Positions 1-8,362 of a stretch of 64,000 nucleotides of DNA are shown one piece after another. Both the position numbers and the translations under genes were made by a program. The notes beneath the pieces were generated by a model. The model was not told the origin of the DNA. It worked only from the letters and a program-made list of their open reading frames with translations, and ran no database searches. Source of the DNA: Agromyces marinus. GTDB lineage: Bacteria; Actinomycetota; Actinomycetes; Actinomycetales; Microbacteriaceae. The stretch covers positions 1,054,001-1,118,000 of the forward strand of contig NZ_CP087879.1 in the NCBI RefSeq assembly GCF_021442325.1. Reading direction: 5' to 3'. Numbering within the stretch: the first letter of the stretch is position 1; each line of letters starts with the position of its first letter.

Positions 1-549
1 GCGCCCGACCTCGTGCTGCGCGCATTCCGGCAGCCCCTCGACGCCGTGCGCGTGCTCGTGGTCGGCCAGGACCCGTACCCCACTCCCGGTCATCCCGTCG
101 GGCTGTCCTTCGCGGTCGAGCGCGACGTGCGGCCGCTCCCGCGCAGCCTGGCGAACATCTCCCGCGAACTCGTCGACGACCTCGGGATCCCGCCGCTGCC
201 GCACGGGGACCTCGGCGCATGGAGCACCCGCGGCGTGATGCTGCTGAACCGGGTCCTCACCGTCCGCCCGGGCGAGGCCGGTTCGCACCGGGGCCTCGGC
301 TGGGAACGCGTCACCGACCACGCGATCCGGGCCCTCGCCGCACGCGGCGGCCCGCTCGTCGCCATCCTCTGGGGTCGTGACGCCCGGACCCTGGCGCCGC
401 TGCTCGGCGACGTGCCGCGCATCGAGTCCGCCCACCCGAGCCCGCTCTCGGCCCGCCGCGGCTTCTTCGGGTCGCGGCCGTTCAGCCGGGCGAACGACCT
501 CCTCGTCGCCCGCGGCGGGCGGCCCGTCGACTGGATGATCGGGGACTGA
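1..549 (+). CDS. ung: Uracil-DNA glycosylase, family 1 (5' end outside window)
   Basis: Removes uracil from DNA to start base-excision repair in the cytoplasm. The reading frame is open from base 1, so the true start lies upstream; 182 residues are visible against about 220-230 for the full family. The catalytic motif is [10 protein letters not shown], with the water-activating Asp, in the form usual for actinobacteria (PTPGH rather than the enterobacterial PYH). The DNA-intercalation loop near the C-terminus reads [21 protein letters not shown], with the conserved His. Only three bases separate it from the gluconokinase start, so the two are probably co-transcribed. The identification is firm; only the N-terminus is missing. 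Confidence 0.95.
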   Translation, partial: APDLVLRAFRQPLDAVRVLVVGQDPYPTPGHPVGLSFAVERDVRPLPRSLANISRELVDDLGIPPLPHGDLGAWSTRGVMLLNRVLTVRPGEAGSHRGLGWERVTDHAIRALAARGGPLVAILWGRDARTLAPLLGDVPRIESAHPSPLSARRGFFGSRPFSRANDLLVARGGRPVDWMIGD

Positions 550-552
550 GTC

Positions 553-1077
553 GTGCAGCGGTTGGTCGTCATGGGCCCGTCGGGGTCCGGGAAGAGCACG
601 ATCGGCGCCGCGCTCGCGGACCGGCTCCGCCTCCCGTTCATCGACGCCGACGACCTCCACACCGCCGCGAACCGCAGCAGGATGGCGGCGGGGGTGCCCC
701 TCACCGACGAAGATCGCGGCCCCTGGCTCATCGCGGTCGGGGAGCGCCTCGCCGCGTCCGACCGGGGTGCCGTCATCGCATGTTCGGCGCTGCGTCGGGC
801 CTATCGCGGGATCATCCTCGCGCACGCGAGCGACGCGGTGTTCGTCGAACTCACCGTGGACGACTCGCTGCTCCGGTCTCGACTGACCTCGCGTGCGGGC
901 CACTTCATGCCCGCGGCCCTGCTCGAGTCGCAGCTGGCGACCCTCGAACCGCTCGGGGCCGACGAGCCCGGCATCCGCGTCGACACGGGGGCGAGCCCCG
1001 ACCGGGTCGTCGAGACGATCATCCGGGAACTGGCGGGCCGAGGGGGCGGAACGCCTGGCCCGACGCCGATCGACTGA
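553..1077 (+). CDS. gntK: Gluconokinase (GntK-type carbohydrate kinase)
   Basis: Phosphorylates gluconate to 6-phosphogluconate with ATP, feeding the pentose phosphate pathway. The 174-residue protein has the family's usual length. A P-loop GPSGSGKST lies at residues 8-16, followed by DADDLH and ANRSRMAAGVPLTDEDRGPWL, both hallmarks of GntK, and by CSALRRAYR with the conserved arginines. The GTG start follows the ung stop after three bases, with no room for a separate promoter. No gluconate permease or 6-phosphogluconate dehydrogenase is visible beside it. A related shikimate kinase is unlikely given the DDLH and WL motifs. Confidence 0.9.
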   Translation: MQRLVVMGPSGSGKSTIGAALADRLRLPFIDADDLHTAANRSRMAAGVPLTDEDRGPWLIAVGERLAASDRGAVIACSALRRAYRGIILAHASDAVFVELTVDDSLLRSRLTSRAGHFMPAALLESQLATLEPLGADEPGIRVDTGASPDRVVETIIRELAGRGGGTPGPTPID

Positions 1078-1093
1078 CGGGGCTGGCCGCGCG

Positions 1094-1099
1094 TAGCAT
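1094..1099 (+). promoter_or_regulatory. -10 element of the GNAT gene (leaderless)
   Basis: TAGCAT ends 6 nt before the ATG at 1106, so transcription would begin at or next to the start codon. No ribosome binding site is needed or convincing. No good -35 is visible, as is common for actinobacterial promoters. Confidence 0.5.
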
Positions 1100-1105
1100 T
1101 GCGCC

Positions 1106-1684
1106 ATGCTCGAGGAGGAATACCAGCCGCGCAGGGTGCTTCCCGGCCACCTGCGAACTCCGGAGCCGCCCGAGGCGCCGTTCGCGTTCGAGGTCCGGGC
1201 CGCGCGTCCGGCCGACCTGCCGTCGGTCCGCGAGATCTACAACCACTACGTGGCCAACTCGACCGTCACCTTCGACGAGGACGCCATGAGCCTGCGCGAG
1301 TGGAAGCAGAAGTACGCCTACCTGCACCGGCTCGGCATGCCGTTCCTGGTGGCCGAGTCGCCGACCGGGCAGGTGCTCGGGTACGCCCTGGTGACTCCGT
1401 GGAAGCAGAAGCGCGCCTACCGGTACACGGTCGAGAACTCGATCTACCTCGGCCCCGCGGCATCCGGGAAGGGGCTCGGCCGAGCGCTGCTCGGCGCCCT
1501 CGTCGACGCGTCGAGGCAGGCGGGCATGAAGGAGATGATCGCGGTCATCGCCGACCAGGGGGCGGAGTCCTCGATCGCGCTGCACGAGAAGTTCGGGTTC
1601 CACGAGATCGGGCGCATGGGGCGCGTCGGGTTCAAGTTCGACCGGTGGCTCGGCACCGTCCTGCTGCAGAAGACCCTGAAGTAG
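1106..1684 (+). CDS. GNAT family N-acetyltransferase (phosphinothricin acetyltransferase-like)
   Basis: Transfers an acetyl group from acetyl-CoA to an amine. The 192-residue protein has a roughly 28-residue N-terminal tail and then the phosphinothricin-acetyltransferase pattern: VRAARPADLPSVREIYNHYV, then GYALVTPWKQKRAYRYTVENSIYL, and the acetyl-CoA loop GKGLGRALLGALV. The tail HEKFGFHEIGRMGRVGFKFDRW is also typical of that subfamily. The true substrate is unknown; proteins of this type also acetylate methionine sulfone and other small amines. The ATG start is favoured because a -10 hexamer sits 6 nt upstream. It is probably transcribed alone. Confidence 0.85.
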   Translation: MLEEEYQPRRVLPGHLRTPEPPEAPFAFEVRAARPADLPSVREIYNHYVANSTVTFDEDAMSLREWKQKYAYLHRLGMPFLVAESPTGQVLGYALVTPWKQKRAYRYTVENSIYLGPAASGKGLGRALLGALVDASRQAGMKEMIAVIADQGAESSIALHEKFGFHEIGRMGRVGFKFDRWLGTVLLQKTLK

Positions 1685-1710
1685 CGGATGCCGCGCCGCG
1701 GCGCCCTGCG

Positions 1711-1716
1711 TAGGCT
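1711..1716 (+). promoter_or_regulatory. -10 element of the amidase gene (leaderless)
   Basis: TAGGCT ends exactly 6 nt before the GTG start at 1723, the same geometry as at the preceding gene. A leaderless transcript is inferred. Confidence 0.45.
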
Positions 1717-1722
1717 CGGGGC

Positions 1723-3159
1723 GTGGCCGAATCGACCCCGGAGTTGCACGAGTACACCGCCCTCGAACTGCACCAGTCGCTGCAACGGGGGGAGGTGGGC
1801 CCCGTCGAGGCGACCACCCACTACCTCGATCGCATCGCACGCCTCGATGCCGAGGTCGGGGCGTTCGCCCACGTGTCGGCCGATCAGGCCCTCGAGCGTG
1901 CGAGGCACGTCGAGCGGGAGGTGCCGCGTGCGGCGCCGCTGTGGGGCATGCCGCTGGCGGACAAGGACCTGCACCCGCGCGCCGGGGTCCCGGCCGGGTT
2001 CGGCTCGCGCGCCTTCGAGGGGTTCGAGCCCGACGAGTCCGACGACCTCGTGCGGGCGGTCGATGCCGCCGGAGCGGTGAGCCTCGGCAAGACCGCGACG
2101 CCCGAGTTCGGGCTGCCCTCGTACACCGAGCCGGCCGCCGGGCGCCCGACCCGCAACCCGTGGGACCTCGCGCTCGGCGCCGGAGGCTCGAGCGGCGGTG
2201 CGGCCGCTGCGGTCGCCGCCGGGATGCTCCCGTTCGCACCCGGGAGCGACGGCGGCGGGTCCATCCGGATCCCGGCCGCCTCGTGCGGACTCGTCGGCGT
2301 GAAGCCGTCGCGCGGCAGGGTGCCTTCGGGTTCGGGGATCGACCGCCTCGGCGGGCTCGGGGTCGTCGGGCCCATCGCGCGCACCGTCGCCGACGCCGCG
2401 CTGCTGCTCGACGGCATGATCGCGCCCGTCGGGTACCCGCCGCGGCATCCGTTCGCGGTGCGCGCGCCCGGTGACGACGGGCCGTTCCTCGGCGCGGCGA
2501 TCCGCGGCGAGGGGCGCTTCCAGGTCGGGGTGGCGCTGGACACGCCGTGGGACGAGTTCACCGACATCCGCGTCGATCCGGCGCCGCGGAAGGCGCTCGA
2601 CCTCGCGATCGAGCTGCTGGACCGCCTCGGGCACGGGGTCGAGGACGTACCCGACTCGCCTGCCCCGGAGTACCCGGCGGCGTTCCGGACGATCTGGCAG
2701 GCCGGCGCCGCGACGATCCCGGTCGAGGTCGGCAGCCTCGACCGGCTCGAGCCGCTGACGCAATGGCTCGTGGCGCGGGGCCGCGAGCGCACGGCGGGAG
2801 AACTCGCCGACGCGCTCGCGGTGCTCTCGGCGTTCGAGCGTCGCACGATCGAGCGATTCGCGCCGTTCGATGCCGTCCTCACGCCGGCGCTCGCGATGAC
2901 CCCGCGTCCGGTCGGCTGGTACGACCCGGTCGACGCGGAGGAGAACTTCGCGCAGCAGGTTCGGTTCACGCCGTTCACCTCGTTCGTGAACGTCGCGGGG
3001 CTGCCCGCGCTCACCCTTCCGGTGCACGACACCGACGAGGGGGTGCCCGTGGGCGTGCAGCTGATCGGGCGCCCGGGCGGCGAGGCCGTGCTGTTCGCGC
3101 TCGCGGCGCAACTCGAGCGCGCGCTGCGCCGGGGCAGGCGGCGTCCTCCGGTGTGGTGA
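1723..3159 (+). CDS. Amidase, amidase-signature family
   Basis: Hydrolyses an amide to a carboxylate and ammonia through a Ser-cisSer-Lys triad. The 478-residue protein carries the triad at Lys81 (LADKD), Ser156 (GGSSGG) and nucleophile Ser180 (SDGGGSIRIPA). The 75- and 24-residue spacings equal those of fatty-acid amide hydrolase (142/217/241). The signature block spans residues about 150-200. It is not GatA: no gatB or gatC lies nearby, and the C-terminal half resembles stand-alone amidases. The substrate cannot be inferred. The GTG start is supported by a -10 element 6 nt upstream. Confidence 0.88.
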   Translation: MAESTPELHEYTALELHQSLQRGEVGPVEATTHYLDRIARLDAEVGAFAHVSADQALERARHVEREVPRAAPLWGMPLADKDLHPRAGVPAGFGSRAFEGFEPDESDDLVRAVDAAGAVSLGKTATPEFGLPSYTEPAAGRPTRNPWDLALGAGGSSGGAAAAVAAGMLPFAPGSDGGGSIRIPAASCGLVGVKPSRGRVPSGSGIDRLGGLGVVGPIARTVADAALLLDGMIAPVGYPPRHPFAVRAPGDDGPFLGAAIRGEGRFQVGVALDTPWDEFTDIRVDPAPRKALDLAIELLDRLGHGVEDVPDSPAPEYPAAFRTIWQAGAATIPVEVGSLDRLEPLTQWLVARGRERTAGELADALAVLSAFERRTIERFAPFDAVLTPALAMTPRPVGWYDPVDAEENFAQQVRFTPFTSFVNVAGLPALTLPVHDTDEGVPVGVQLIGRPGGEAVLFALAAQLERALRRGRRRPPVW

Positions 3160-3195
3160 CGCGCGGAGCGGGGTGACCCGACCGGCCGCGTGTGT

Positions 3196-3201
3196 CAGAC
3201 T
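3196..3201 (+). promoter_or_regulatory. -10 element of the siderophore-interacting protein gene
   Basis: CAGACT ends 6 nt before the ATG at 3208. The iron box begins on its last base, so repressor binding would cover the -10 edge, transcription start and start codon. The same CAGACT hexamer precedes two other genes here (45618 and 49026) at nearly the same spacing. Confidence 0.45.
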
Positions 3202-3219
3202 TAGGTAATGCTTACCTCA
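3201..3219 (+). promoter_or_regulatory. Iron box (IdeR/DtxR operator) overlapping the start codon
   Basis: TTAGGTAATGCTTACCTCA is a near-palindromic 19-mer matching the DtxR/IdeR consensus form TTAGGTTAGGCTAACCTAA in both arms. It spans the ATG at 3208-3210. With iron available, IdeR would block the start of transcription of the whole uptake operon. Confidence 0.8.
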
Positions 3220-4179
3220 CCTGCCGCGGCCGACGCCCCCGCGCGTCCTCGGCCTCCGTACCGCGGCTTCGACGTCACCGTCGCCCGGGTGCAGCGGCTC
3301 ACGCCGCACTTCACGCGCGTGACCTTCACGGGCGACGACCTCGTCGACTTCGGCACCGCCGGGCTCGACCAGCGCGTCAAGGTCGTGATGCCGCTGCCCG
3401 GGTCCGGCTTCGCGCACTTCCCCGACGGAGCCGACTGGTACGCGAAGTGGCGCGACCTGCCGGCAGAGCACCGCAACCCCTTCCGCACCTACACGGTCCG
3501 CGGCATCCGACCGCACCTGCTCGAGGTCGACGTCGACTTCGCACTGCACGGCGACGTCGGCCCCGGCTCGACCTGGGCCGGTCGTGCGGAACCCGGCGAC
3601 CGGATCGTCCTGATCGGCCCCGACTCGCGCAGTCCCGAGAGCAACGTCGGCATCGACTGGCGCCCCGGCGTCGTCGACACCGTCCTGCTCGCGGGCGACG
3701 AGACCGCGGCGCCGGCGATCTGCGCGATCCTCGAGTCCCTGCCCGCCGACGCCTCCGGCGCGGCCGTCATCGAGATCCCGAGCGCCGACGACGTGCTCGA
3801 GGTCGCCGCCCCCGCGGGCATCGAGGTCCGCTGGCTCGCGCGCGACGAGGACGCCGCGCACGGCGAGCGCCTCATCCCCGCGGTGCGCGACTGGGTCGCC
3901 CGCACCTGCTGGCTGCGCGACTGCGCCGACCCCGCGTCGGCGTCCGCCGAGCGCGTCCGCCTCACGCTCGACGAACTCGAACGCGCGGCGGACGCCGACG
4001 GCATCCTCTGGGACGTCCCCGAGGGCACCAGCCTCGACGGCGACTGCTACGCGTGGCTCGCGGGCGAGGCATCCGCCATCACCGCGCTGCGCAGGTTCCT
4101 CGTGCGCGAGGCCGGACTCGACCGCCGACAGGTCGCGTTCATGGGCTACTGGCGGCAGGGCCGCGCCGAACTCGCGTGA
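3208..4179 (+). CDS. Siderophore-interacting protein (FAD-dependent ferric-siderophore reductase)
   Basis: Reduces ferric siderophore in the cytoplasm to release Fe(II), using NAD(P)H and FAD. The 323-residue protein is close to the usual SIP length of about 270-320. Residues about 10-135 form the FAD-binding barrel, with the FAD motif RTYTVRG near residue 93 and the GDVGPGSTWAGRAEPGDRI stretch. Residues about 150-310 form the SIP/NAD domain, with LLAGDETAAPAICAILESLP. It begins on an iron box. Its stop overlaps the GTG of the first permease (GTGA), so SIP, both permeases and the ATPase form one translationally coupled operon. Confidence 0.93.
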   Translation: MLTSPAAADAPARPRPPYRGFDVTVARVQRLTPHFTRVTFTGDDLVDFGTAGLDQRVKVVMPLPGSGFAHFPDGADWYAKWRDLPAEHRNPFRTYTVRGIRPHLLEVDVDFALHGDVGPGSTWAGRAEPGDRIVLIGPDSRSPESNVGIDWRPGVVDTVLLAGDETAAPAICAILESLPADASGAAVIEIPSADDVLEVAAPAGIEVRWLARDEDAAHGERLIPAVRDWVARTCWLRDCADPASASAERVRLTLDELERAADADGILWDVPEGTSLDGDCYAWLAGEASAITALRRFLVREAGLDRRQVAFMGYWRQGRAELA

Positions 4180-5354
4180 GCACCACGCGGATGGGCGTCT
4201 CGGCGACGGATGCGCCGCCGATCGCCGGCGCCGCACGGGTCGGCGCGGCACCGGTCGGCGCGGCGCCGGTCGGCGCGGCGCCGACCGGCGCGGCGCCGAC
4301 CGGCGCGGCATCGCGCGTCGGCACCCGTGCCGGGTCCGCGTCGTCGTCGGCCGCAGCGCGCTCGCGACCCCGCGCACTGCGCGGGATCCTCGTGCTCGGC
4401 GCGAGCCTGGTCGTCCTCGCGGTCGTCGTCCTGGCGAGCCTCGCGCTCGGCGTGCGCGGCATCGACGTCTCGGAGGTCTGGCGGGCGCTCACCGCGCCCG
4501 ACCTGACCGACCCCGACCAGGCGGTCATCGTGCAGCTGCGCGTGCCGCGCACCGTCATCGGCCTGGCGGCCGGCGTCGCACTCGGGCTCGCGGGAACGCT
4601 CATCCAGGGCGTCACCCGGAACCCGATCGCCGACCCCGGCCTGCTCGGGGTCAACTCCGGGGCCTCGCTCGCGGTCGTCCTCGGCATCTCGCTTCTGGGC
4701 ATCACCGCGCCCCTGCAGTTCATCTGGCTCGCCTTCGCGGGCGCCGCGATCGCCGCCGTCGTCGTCTTCGCGATCGGCGGTGCCCGACCGGTCCGGCTCG
4801 CGCTCGTCGGCGCCGCGGTCACGGCACTCCTGACCCCGCTCATCGCGCTCGTGCTGCTGCGCGACACCGAGGCGTTCAACCAGTACCGCTTCTGGGCGGT
4901 CGGATCGCTCACCGGCCGAGACCTGTCGACCATCGCCGCCCTGTGGCCCTTCCTGGCGGTGGGGGTCGTGCTCGCGGTCGCGCTCGCCCACCGGTTCAAC
5001 CTGCTCGCGCTCGGCGACGACGTCGCGGGCGCGCTCGGGCAGCGCGTCGGCGTGACGCGCGCCGTCAGCGGCCTCGCCATCGTGCTGCTCTCGGGCACGG
5101 CGGTCGCGCTCGCCGGCCCCATCGCCCTCGTCGGCCTCGTCGTGCCGCACGCCGCGCGCCGCCTCGTCGGCAGCGACTACCGCTGGATCACGGCCGCGGC
5201 CCTGCTGTTCGGCCCCGTCATGCTGCTCACCGCCGACGTCATCGGCCGCCTGATCGTGCCGAACGCCGAACTCGAGGCCGGGGTCGTCGCCGCGTTCCTC
5301 GGCGCCCCCGTGCTCATCGCGATCGCCCGGAGCCGACGGGTGGCCGGGCTGTGA
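4176..5354 (+). CDS. Iron-siderophore ABC transporter permease, FecCD family (first)
   Basis: One of two membrane subunits moving ferric siderophore across the cytoplasmic membrane. The 392-residue protein has an unusual N-terminal tail of about 65 residues rich in Ala, Gly and Pro, encoded partly by five 15-bp tandem repeats, before the first membrane segment (about residues 67-92). The core has the FecCD signatures RVPRTVIGLAAGVALGLAG, LIQGVTRNPIADPGLLGVNSG near residues 115-170, and ALAGPIALVGLVVPHAARRL, the coupling helix region. The GTG start overlaps the preceding stop; an internal ATG six codons later is an alternative start. Confidence 0.92.
   Translation: MSTTRMGVSATDAPPIAGAARVGAAPVGAAPVGAAPTGAAPTGAASRVGTRAGSASSSAAARSRPRALRGILVLGASLVVLAVVVLASLALGVRGIDVSEVWRALTAPDLTDPDQAVIVQLRVPRTVIGLAAGVALGLAGTLIQGVTRNPIADPGLLGVNSGASLAVVLGISLLGITAPLQFIWLAFAGAAIAAVVVFAIGGARPVRLALVGAAVTALLTPLIALVLLRDTEAFNQYRFWAVGSLTGRDLSTIAALWPFLAVGVVLAVALAHRFNLLALGDDVAGALGQRVGVTRAVSGLAIVLLSGTAVALAGPIALVGLVVPHAARRLVGSDYRWITAAALLFGPVMLLTADVIGRLIVPNAELEAGVVAAFLGAPVLIAIARSRRVAGL
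4236..4310 (+). repeat. Five 15-bp tandem repeats in the permease gene
   Basis: Units begin at 4236, 4251, 4266, 4281 and 4296, with consensus CCGGTCGGCGCGGCG. They encode repeated G-A-A-P-V/T pentapeptides. The length is a multiple of three, so copy-number changes keep the frame. They lie in the cytoplasmic N-terminal tail, not in a membrane segment. Confidence 0.9.
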
Positions 5355-6403
5355 CGGGGTTCGCCGAGGTCGCCGACGTCGCGGACCTCGCGGACGTCGC
5401 GGAGGTCCGGCGGGGGACCCGGCGACGCAACGCGCTCGTGGTCGGCACGGCTGTCGCGGTGGCGCTCGCCGTCGGGCTCGCGACCCTCTCGCTCGGCGCG
5501 GCCGGGGTGACCCCGGACCGCGTGCTCGCGGTGCTGCTCGGCGGCGGCGACCGGCTCGACCGGTTCGTCGTCCTCGAACTGCGGATGCCGCGCATCGTGG
5601 CCGCGCTGCTCGTGGGCGTCGCGTTCGCGCTCGCAGGCGCGGTCTTCCAGTCGACGCTGCGCAACCCGCTCGCGAGCCCCGACATCCTCGGCATCTCGGC
5701 GGGCGCGAGCCTCGGAGCCGTGTGGGCGATCCTCGTGCTCGGCGCGGGCGGCGTCGTCGTCGCCGGGTACGCGTTCGGCGGCGGGCTCGCGGTCGCGGTC
5801 GTGATCTGGTTCGCGGCGTGGCGGCAGGGCCTGCACGGCGTGCGGTTCGTGCTCGTCGGCGTCGGCATGGCCTACCTGTGCGGGTCGACCGTGTCGTGGC
5901 TGCTCGCGCGCAGCGACGTGCGCGAGGCGCAGGCCGCGCTGCACTGGACCGTCGGCAGCGTCGCGGACGTCCGCGGCGACGAACTCGTCGTGCTCGCCGT
6001 CGGGGTCGCGCTGTGCGCGCTCGCGCTCGCGGTCGCGACGCGTGCGCTCGGTCCGCTCGCGCTCGGCGACGACCATGCGCTCGCGCTCGGCGTGCGCGCC
6101 GACGCCGCCCGGGTCGTGCTGCTGCTGGTCGCCGTGGCGCTCGTGGCGCTCGCGACCTCGGTCGCCGGACCGGTCGCGTTCGTGGCGCTCATCGCGCCCG
6201 CCGTCGCTCGGCGTCTCGTCGGCGGCGGGGGTGCCGCGGTCGCGGCCGCGGCGGCGATCGGCGCGGTGCTCACGCTCGGCGCCGACGTGATCGGCCAGTT
6301 CGCGATCCCCGGCTTCAGCGCACCGCTCGGCATCGTGACCGGCGTGATCGGCGCTCCGTACCTGTTGTGGCTGCTCGCCCGTACCGAGAGGACCCGAGCA
6401 TGA
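5351..6403 (+). CDS. Iron-siderophore ABC transporter permease, FecCD family (second)
   Basis: Second membrane subunit of the ferric-siderophore importer, probably paired with the preceding permease. The 350-residue protein has a short acidic tail made of V-A-D repeats, then about ten hydrophobic segments. Family signatures are LRMPRIVAALLVGVAFALAG, VFQSTLRNPLASPDILGISAG, ALGDDHALALGV and SVAGPVAFVALIAPAVARRL. The GTG start at 5351 overlaps the preceding TGA (GTGA), and its own TGA overlaps the ATPase ATG (ATGA), indicating translational coupling on both sides. Confidence 0.93.
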   Translation: MTGFAEVADVADLADVAEVRRGTRRRNALVVGTAVAVALAVGLATLSLGAAGVTPDRVLAVLLGGGDRLDRFVVLELRMPRIVAALLVGVAFALAGAVFQSTLRNPLASPDILGISAGASLGAVWAILVLGAGGVVVAGYAFGGGLAVAVVIWFAAWRQGLHGVRFVLVGVGMAYLCGSTVSWLLARSDVREAQAALHWTVGSVADVRGDELVVLAVGVALCALALAVATRALGPLALGDDHALALGVRADAARVVLLLVAVALVALATSVAGPVAFVALIAPAVARRLVGGGGAAVAAAAAIGAVLTLGADVIGQFAIPGFSAPLGIVTGVIGAPYLLWLLARTERTRA

Positions 6404-7224
6404 CGACCGACCACCTCACCGAGACCCCGGCGGGACTCGCCGCCGAGGGCGTGCGCCTCGGCTACGACGGCAGAACGGTCGTCGACGGGCTCGACCTGCG
6501 CATCCCGCCCGGCCGGATCACGGTCATCGTCGGCCCGAACGCGTGCGGGAAGTCGACGCTGCTGCGCGGGCTGGCCCGGCTGCACCCGGTCGAGGGCGGC
6601 CGGGTGAGCCTCGACGGAGCGGATGTCGCGCGGATGCCGCGTCGCGAGCTGGCCCGCCGGGTCGGGGTGCTGCCGCAGTCGTCGATCGCCCCCGACGGGG
6701 TTCGCGTGGCCGACCTCGTGGGCCGTGGCCGGTTCCCGCATCAGGGCTGGTTCGGGCGGCATTCGAGCGATGACGACGAGGTCGTCGCCGAGGCGCTCGC
6801 GGCGACCGGCGTGGCCGACCTGGCCGACCGACCGGTCGAGGAGCTCTCGGGCGGTCAGCGCCAGCGGGTGTGGATCGCGATGGTGCTCGCGCAGCAGACC
6901 GGGATCGTGCTGCTCGACGAGCCGACGACGTTCCTCGACGTCAGCCACCAGCTGGAGCTGCTCGACCTGCTGACGAGCCTGAATCGGGAGCGGGGGACGA
7001 CGGTCGTGATGGTGCTGCACGAGCTCAACCTCGCGGCTCGGTACGCGGATCACCTCGTGGTGATGTCGGCCGGTCGGATCATCGCCGAGGGAGAGCCTGG
7101 GGCCGTGCTCACGCAGGACACGATCCGGGATGCGTTCGGCCTCGACGCCCGCGTCATCCCGGACCCCGTGTCGGGGTCGCCGCTCGTGGTCCCGGTCGGG
7201 CGGTTCCACGCGTCGGCCGTGTGA
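6400..7224 (+). CDS. Iron-siderophore ABC transporter ATP-binding protein (FepC/FecE type)
   Basis: Cytoplasmic ATPase that powers ferric-siderophore import. In the 274-residue protein the Walker A GPNACGKST is near residue 45, the Q-loop follows VGVLPQ, the ABC signature LSGGQRQR is near residue 149, Walker B IVLLDEP near 169, and the switch His in VLHELN. The GRFPHQGWF stretch is typical of the FepC/FhuC subfamily. ATGA overlap with the upstream permease. The binding-protein gene follows 80 bp downstream under its own iron box, so it can be made in excess over the membrane complex. Confidence 0.95.
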   Translation: MTTDHLTETPAGLAAEGVRLGYDGRTVVDGLDLRIPPGRITVIVGPNACGKSTLLRGLARLHPVEGGRVSLDGADVARMPRRELARRVGVLPQSSIAPDGVRVADLVGRGRFPHQGWFGRHSSDDDEVVAEALAATGVADLADRPVEELSGGQRQRVWIAMVLAQQTGIVLLDEPTTFLDVSHQLELLDLLTSLNRERGTTVVMVLHELNLAARYADHLVVMSAGRIIAEGEPGAVLTQDTIRDAFGLDARVIPDPVSGSPLVVPVGRFHASAV

Positions 7225-7250
7225 CCTCCGTGCATTGCGGCCGGTTGAAG

Positions 7251-7269
7251 TTAGGTTAGGCTAGCCTTA
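7251..7269 (+). promoter_or_regulatory. Iron box (IdeR/DtxR operator) of the binding lipoprotein gene
   Basis: TTAGGTTAGGCTAGCCTTA differs from the perfect 19-mer TTAGGTTAGGCTAACCTAA at two positions. It lies 36 bp before the GTG at 7305 and includes TAGCCT, a plausible -10. This gene has a conventional leader with a GAGGAG ribosome site at about 7294-7299, unlike the leaderless SIP gene. Confidence 0.85.
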
Positions 7270-7304
7270 TTCACCGTCCCACCCTCTCGAACCGAGGAGT
7301 TCCC

Positions 7305-8336
7305 GTGCGCCTTCGTCGCCACCTCATCGCCATCGCCGGAGCCGCCGCGATCGCCCTCCCGCTGTCCGCCTGCGCAGCACCCGCGGCCGAGTCCGCCGCG
7401 AACGGCGAGGCCGCGGCATCCGCCGAGGGCTTCCCCGTCACGATCGACCACGCCTTCGGCGAGACCGTCATCGAGGACGCCCCCGAGCGGGTCGCCACCT
7501 GGGGCTGGGGGTCCACCGAAGCCGCGGTCGCACTCGGCGTCTACCCCGTCGCGGTCGCCGAGCAGGTCTGGACCGTGGGCCCCGACGCGCTCCTGCCCTG
7601 GGTCGAGGACGCCTACGAGGAAGCCGGCGAGCCGCTCCCGACGATCCTCAGCGACCCCGAGGGCGGCGCGACCGTGCCCTACGAGGAGTTCATCCAGGCC
7701 GACCCCGACCTCATCCTCGCGCCCTACTCGGGCCTGACCGGGGAACAGTACGACACGCTCGCCGAGATCGCCCCGGTCGTCGCCTACCCCGAGGCGCCCT
7801 GGACCACCCCCTGGGACGAGGAGATCCGCATCACCGCGGAGGCCCTCGGCCTCGCCGACGACGGCGAGGCGGTGCTCGACGAGATCGCCGCCGGCCTGGC
7901 CGAACAGGCCGAGGCGCACCCCGAGTTCGCCGGCACGACCTTCGCCGGAATCTGGGACGGCGACGGGTTCGTCTCGGTCTACACGCCCGCCGACGCCCGC
8001 ATCGAGGTCCTGACCGAGCTCGGGCTCGAGGTCGCGCCGAGCGTCGCCGAACTCGACACGAGCGACGGCGGCTTCTACTACGAGCTCAGCTACGAGCAAC
8101 TCGACAAGCTCGACGCCGACGTCCTCATCAGCTACCACGCCTCGCAGGAGGACGCCGACGCCTTCCTCGCCAAGCCCGAGCTGCAGGCCATCCCCGCGGT
8201 CGCCGCCGGGCGCGTCGCCCAGGTCGCCGACCCGGTGACCGTGTCGTCCGTCTCGCCGCCGACCGCACTCAGCTTCGGCTGGGCGGGCGGAATGCCCGCA
8301 CTGGTCGACGCGATCGCGGGCGCGCTCGCCGACTGA
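7305..8336 (+). CDS. Iron-siderophore substrate-binding lipoprotein (FecB/FepB family)
   Basis: Captures ferric siderophore outside the cytoplasmic membrane and delivers it to the FecCD permeases. The 343-residue protein starts with a lipoprotein signal MRLRRHLIAIAGAAAIALPL ending in the lipobox LSAC, so the mature protein is anchored through Cys23. The class III periplasmic-binding domain begins at FPVTIDHAFGETVIEDAPERV, followed by the helical-backbone region and a long acidic body. The GTG start has a good GAGGAG site. It is the last gene of the uptake locus; no siderophore biosynthesis gene is visible, so it may serve xenosiderophores. Confidence 0.93.
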   Translation: MRLRRHLIAIAGAAAIALPLSACAAPAAESAANGEAAASAEGFPVTIDHAFGETVIEDAPERVATWGWGSTEAAVALGVYPVAVAEQVWTVGPDALLPWVEDAYEEAGEPLPTILSDPEGGATVPYEEFIQADPDLILAPYSGLTGEQYDTLAEIAPVVAYPEAPWTTPWDEEIRITAEALGLADDGEAVLDEIAAGLAEQAEAHPEFAGTTFAGIWDGDGFVSVYTPADARIEVLTELGLEVAPSVAELDTSDGGFYYELSYEQLDKLDADVLISYHASQEDADAFLAKPELQAIPAVAAGRVAQVADPVTVSSVSPPTALSFGWAGGMPALVDAIAGALAD

Positions 8337-8362
8337 GCGGCGAGGTCCGACCCTCGAACCGG

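Noticed and set aside
4236-4310. Possible CRISPR or regulatory repeat array
   Set aside because: In-frame 15-bp coding repeats without spacers.
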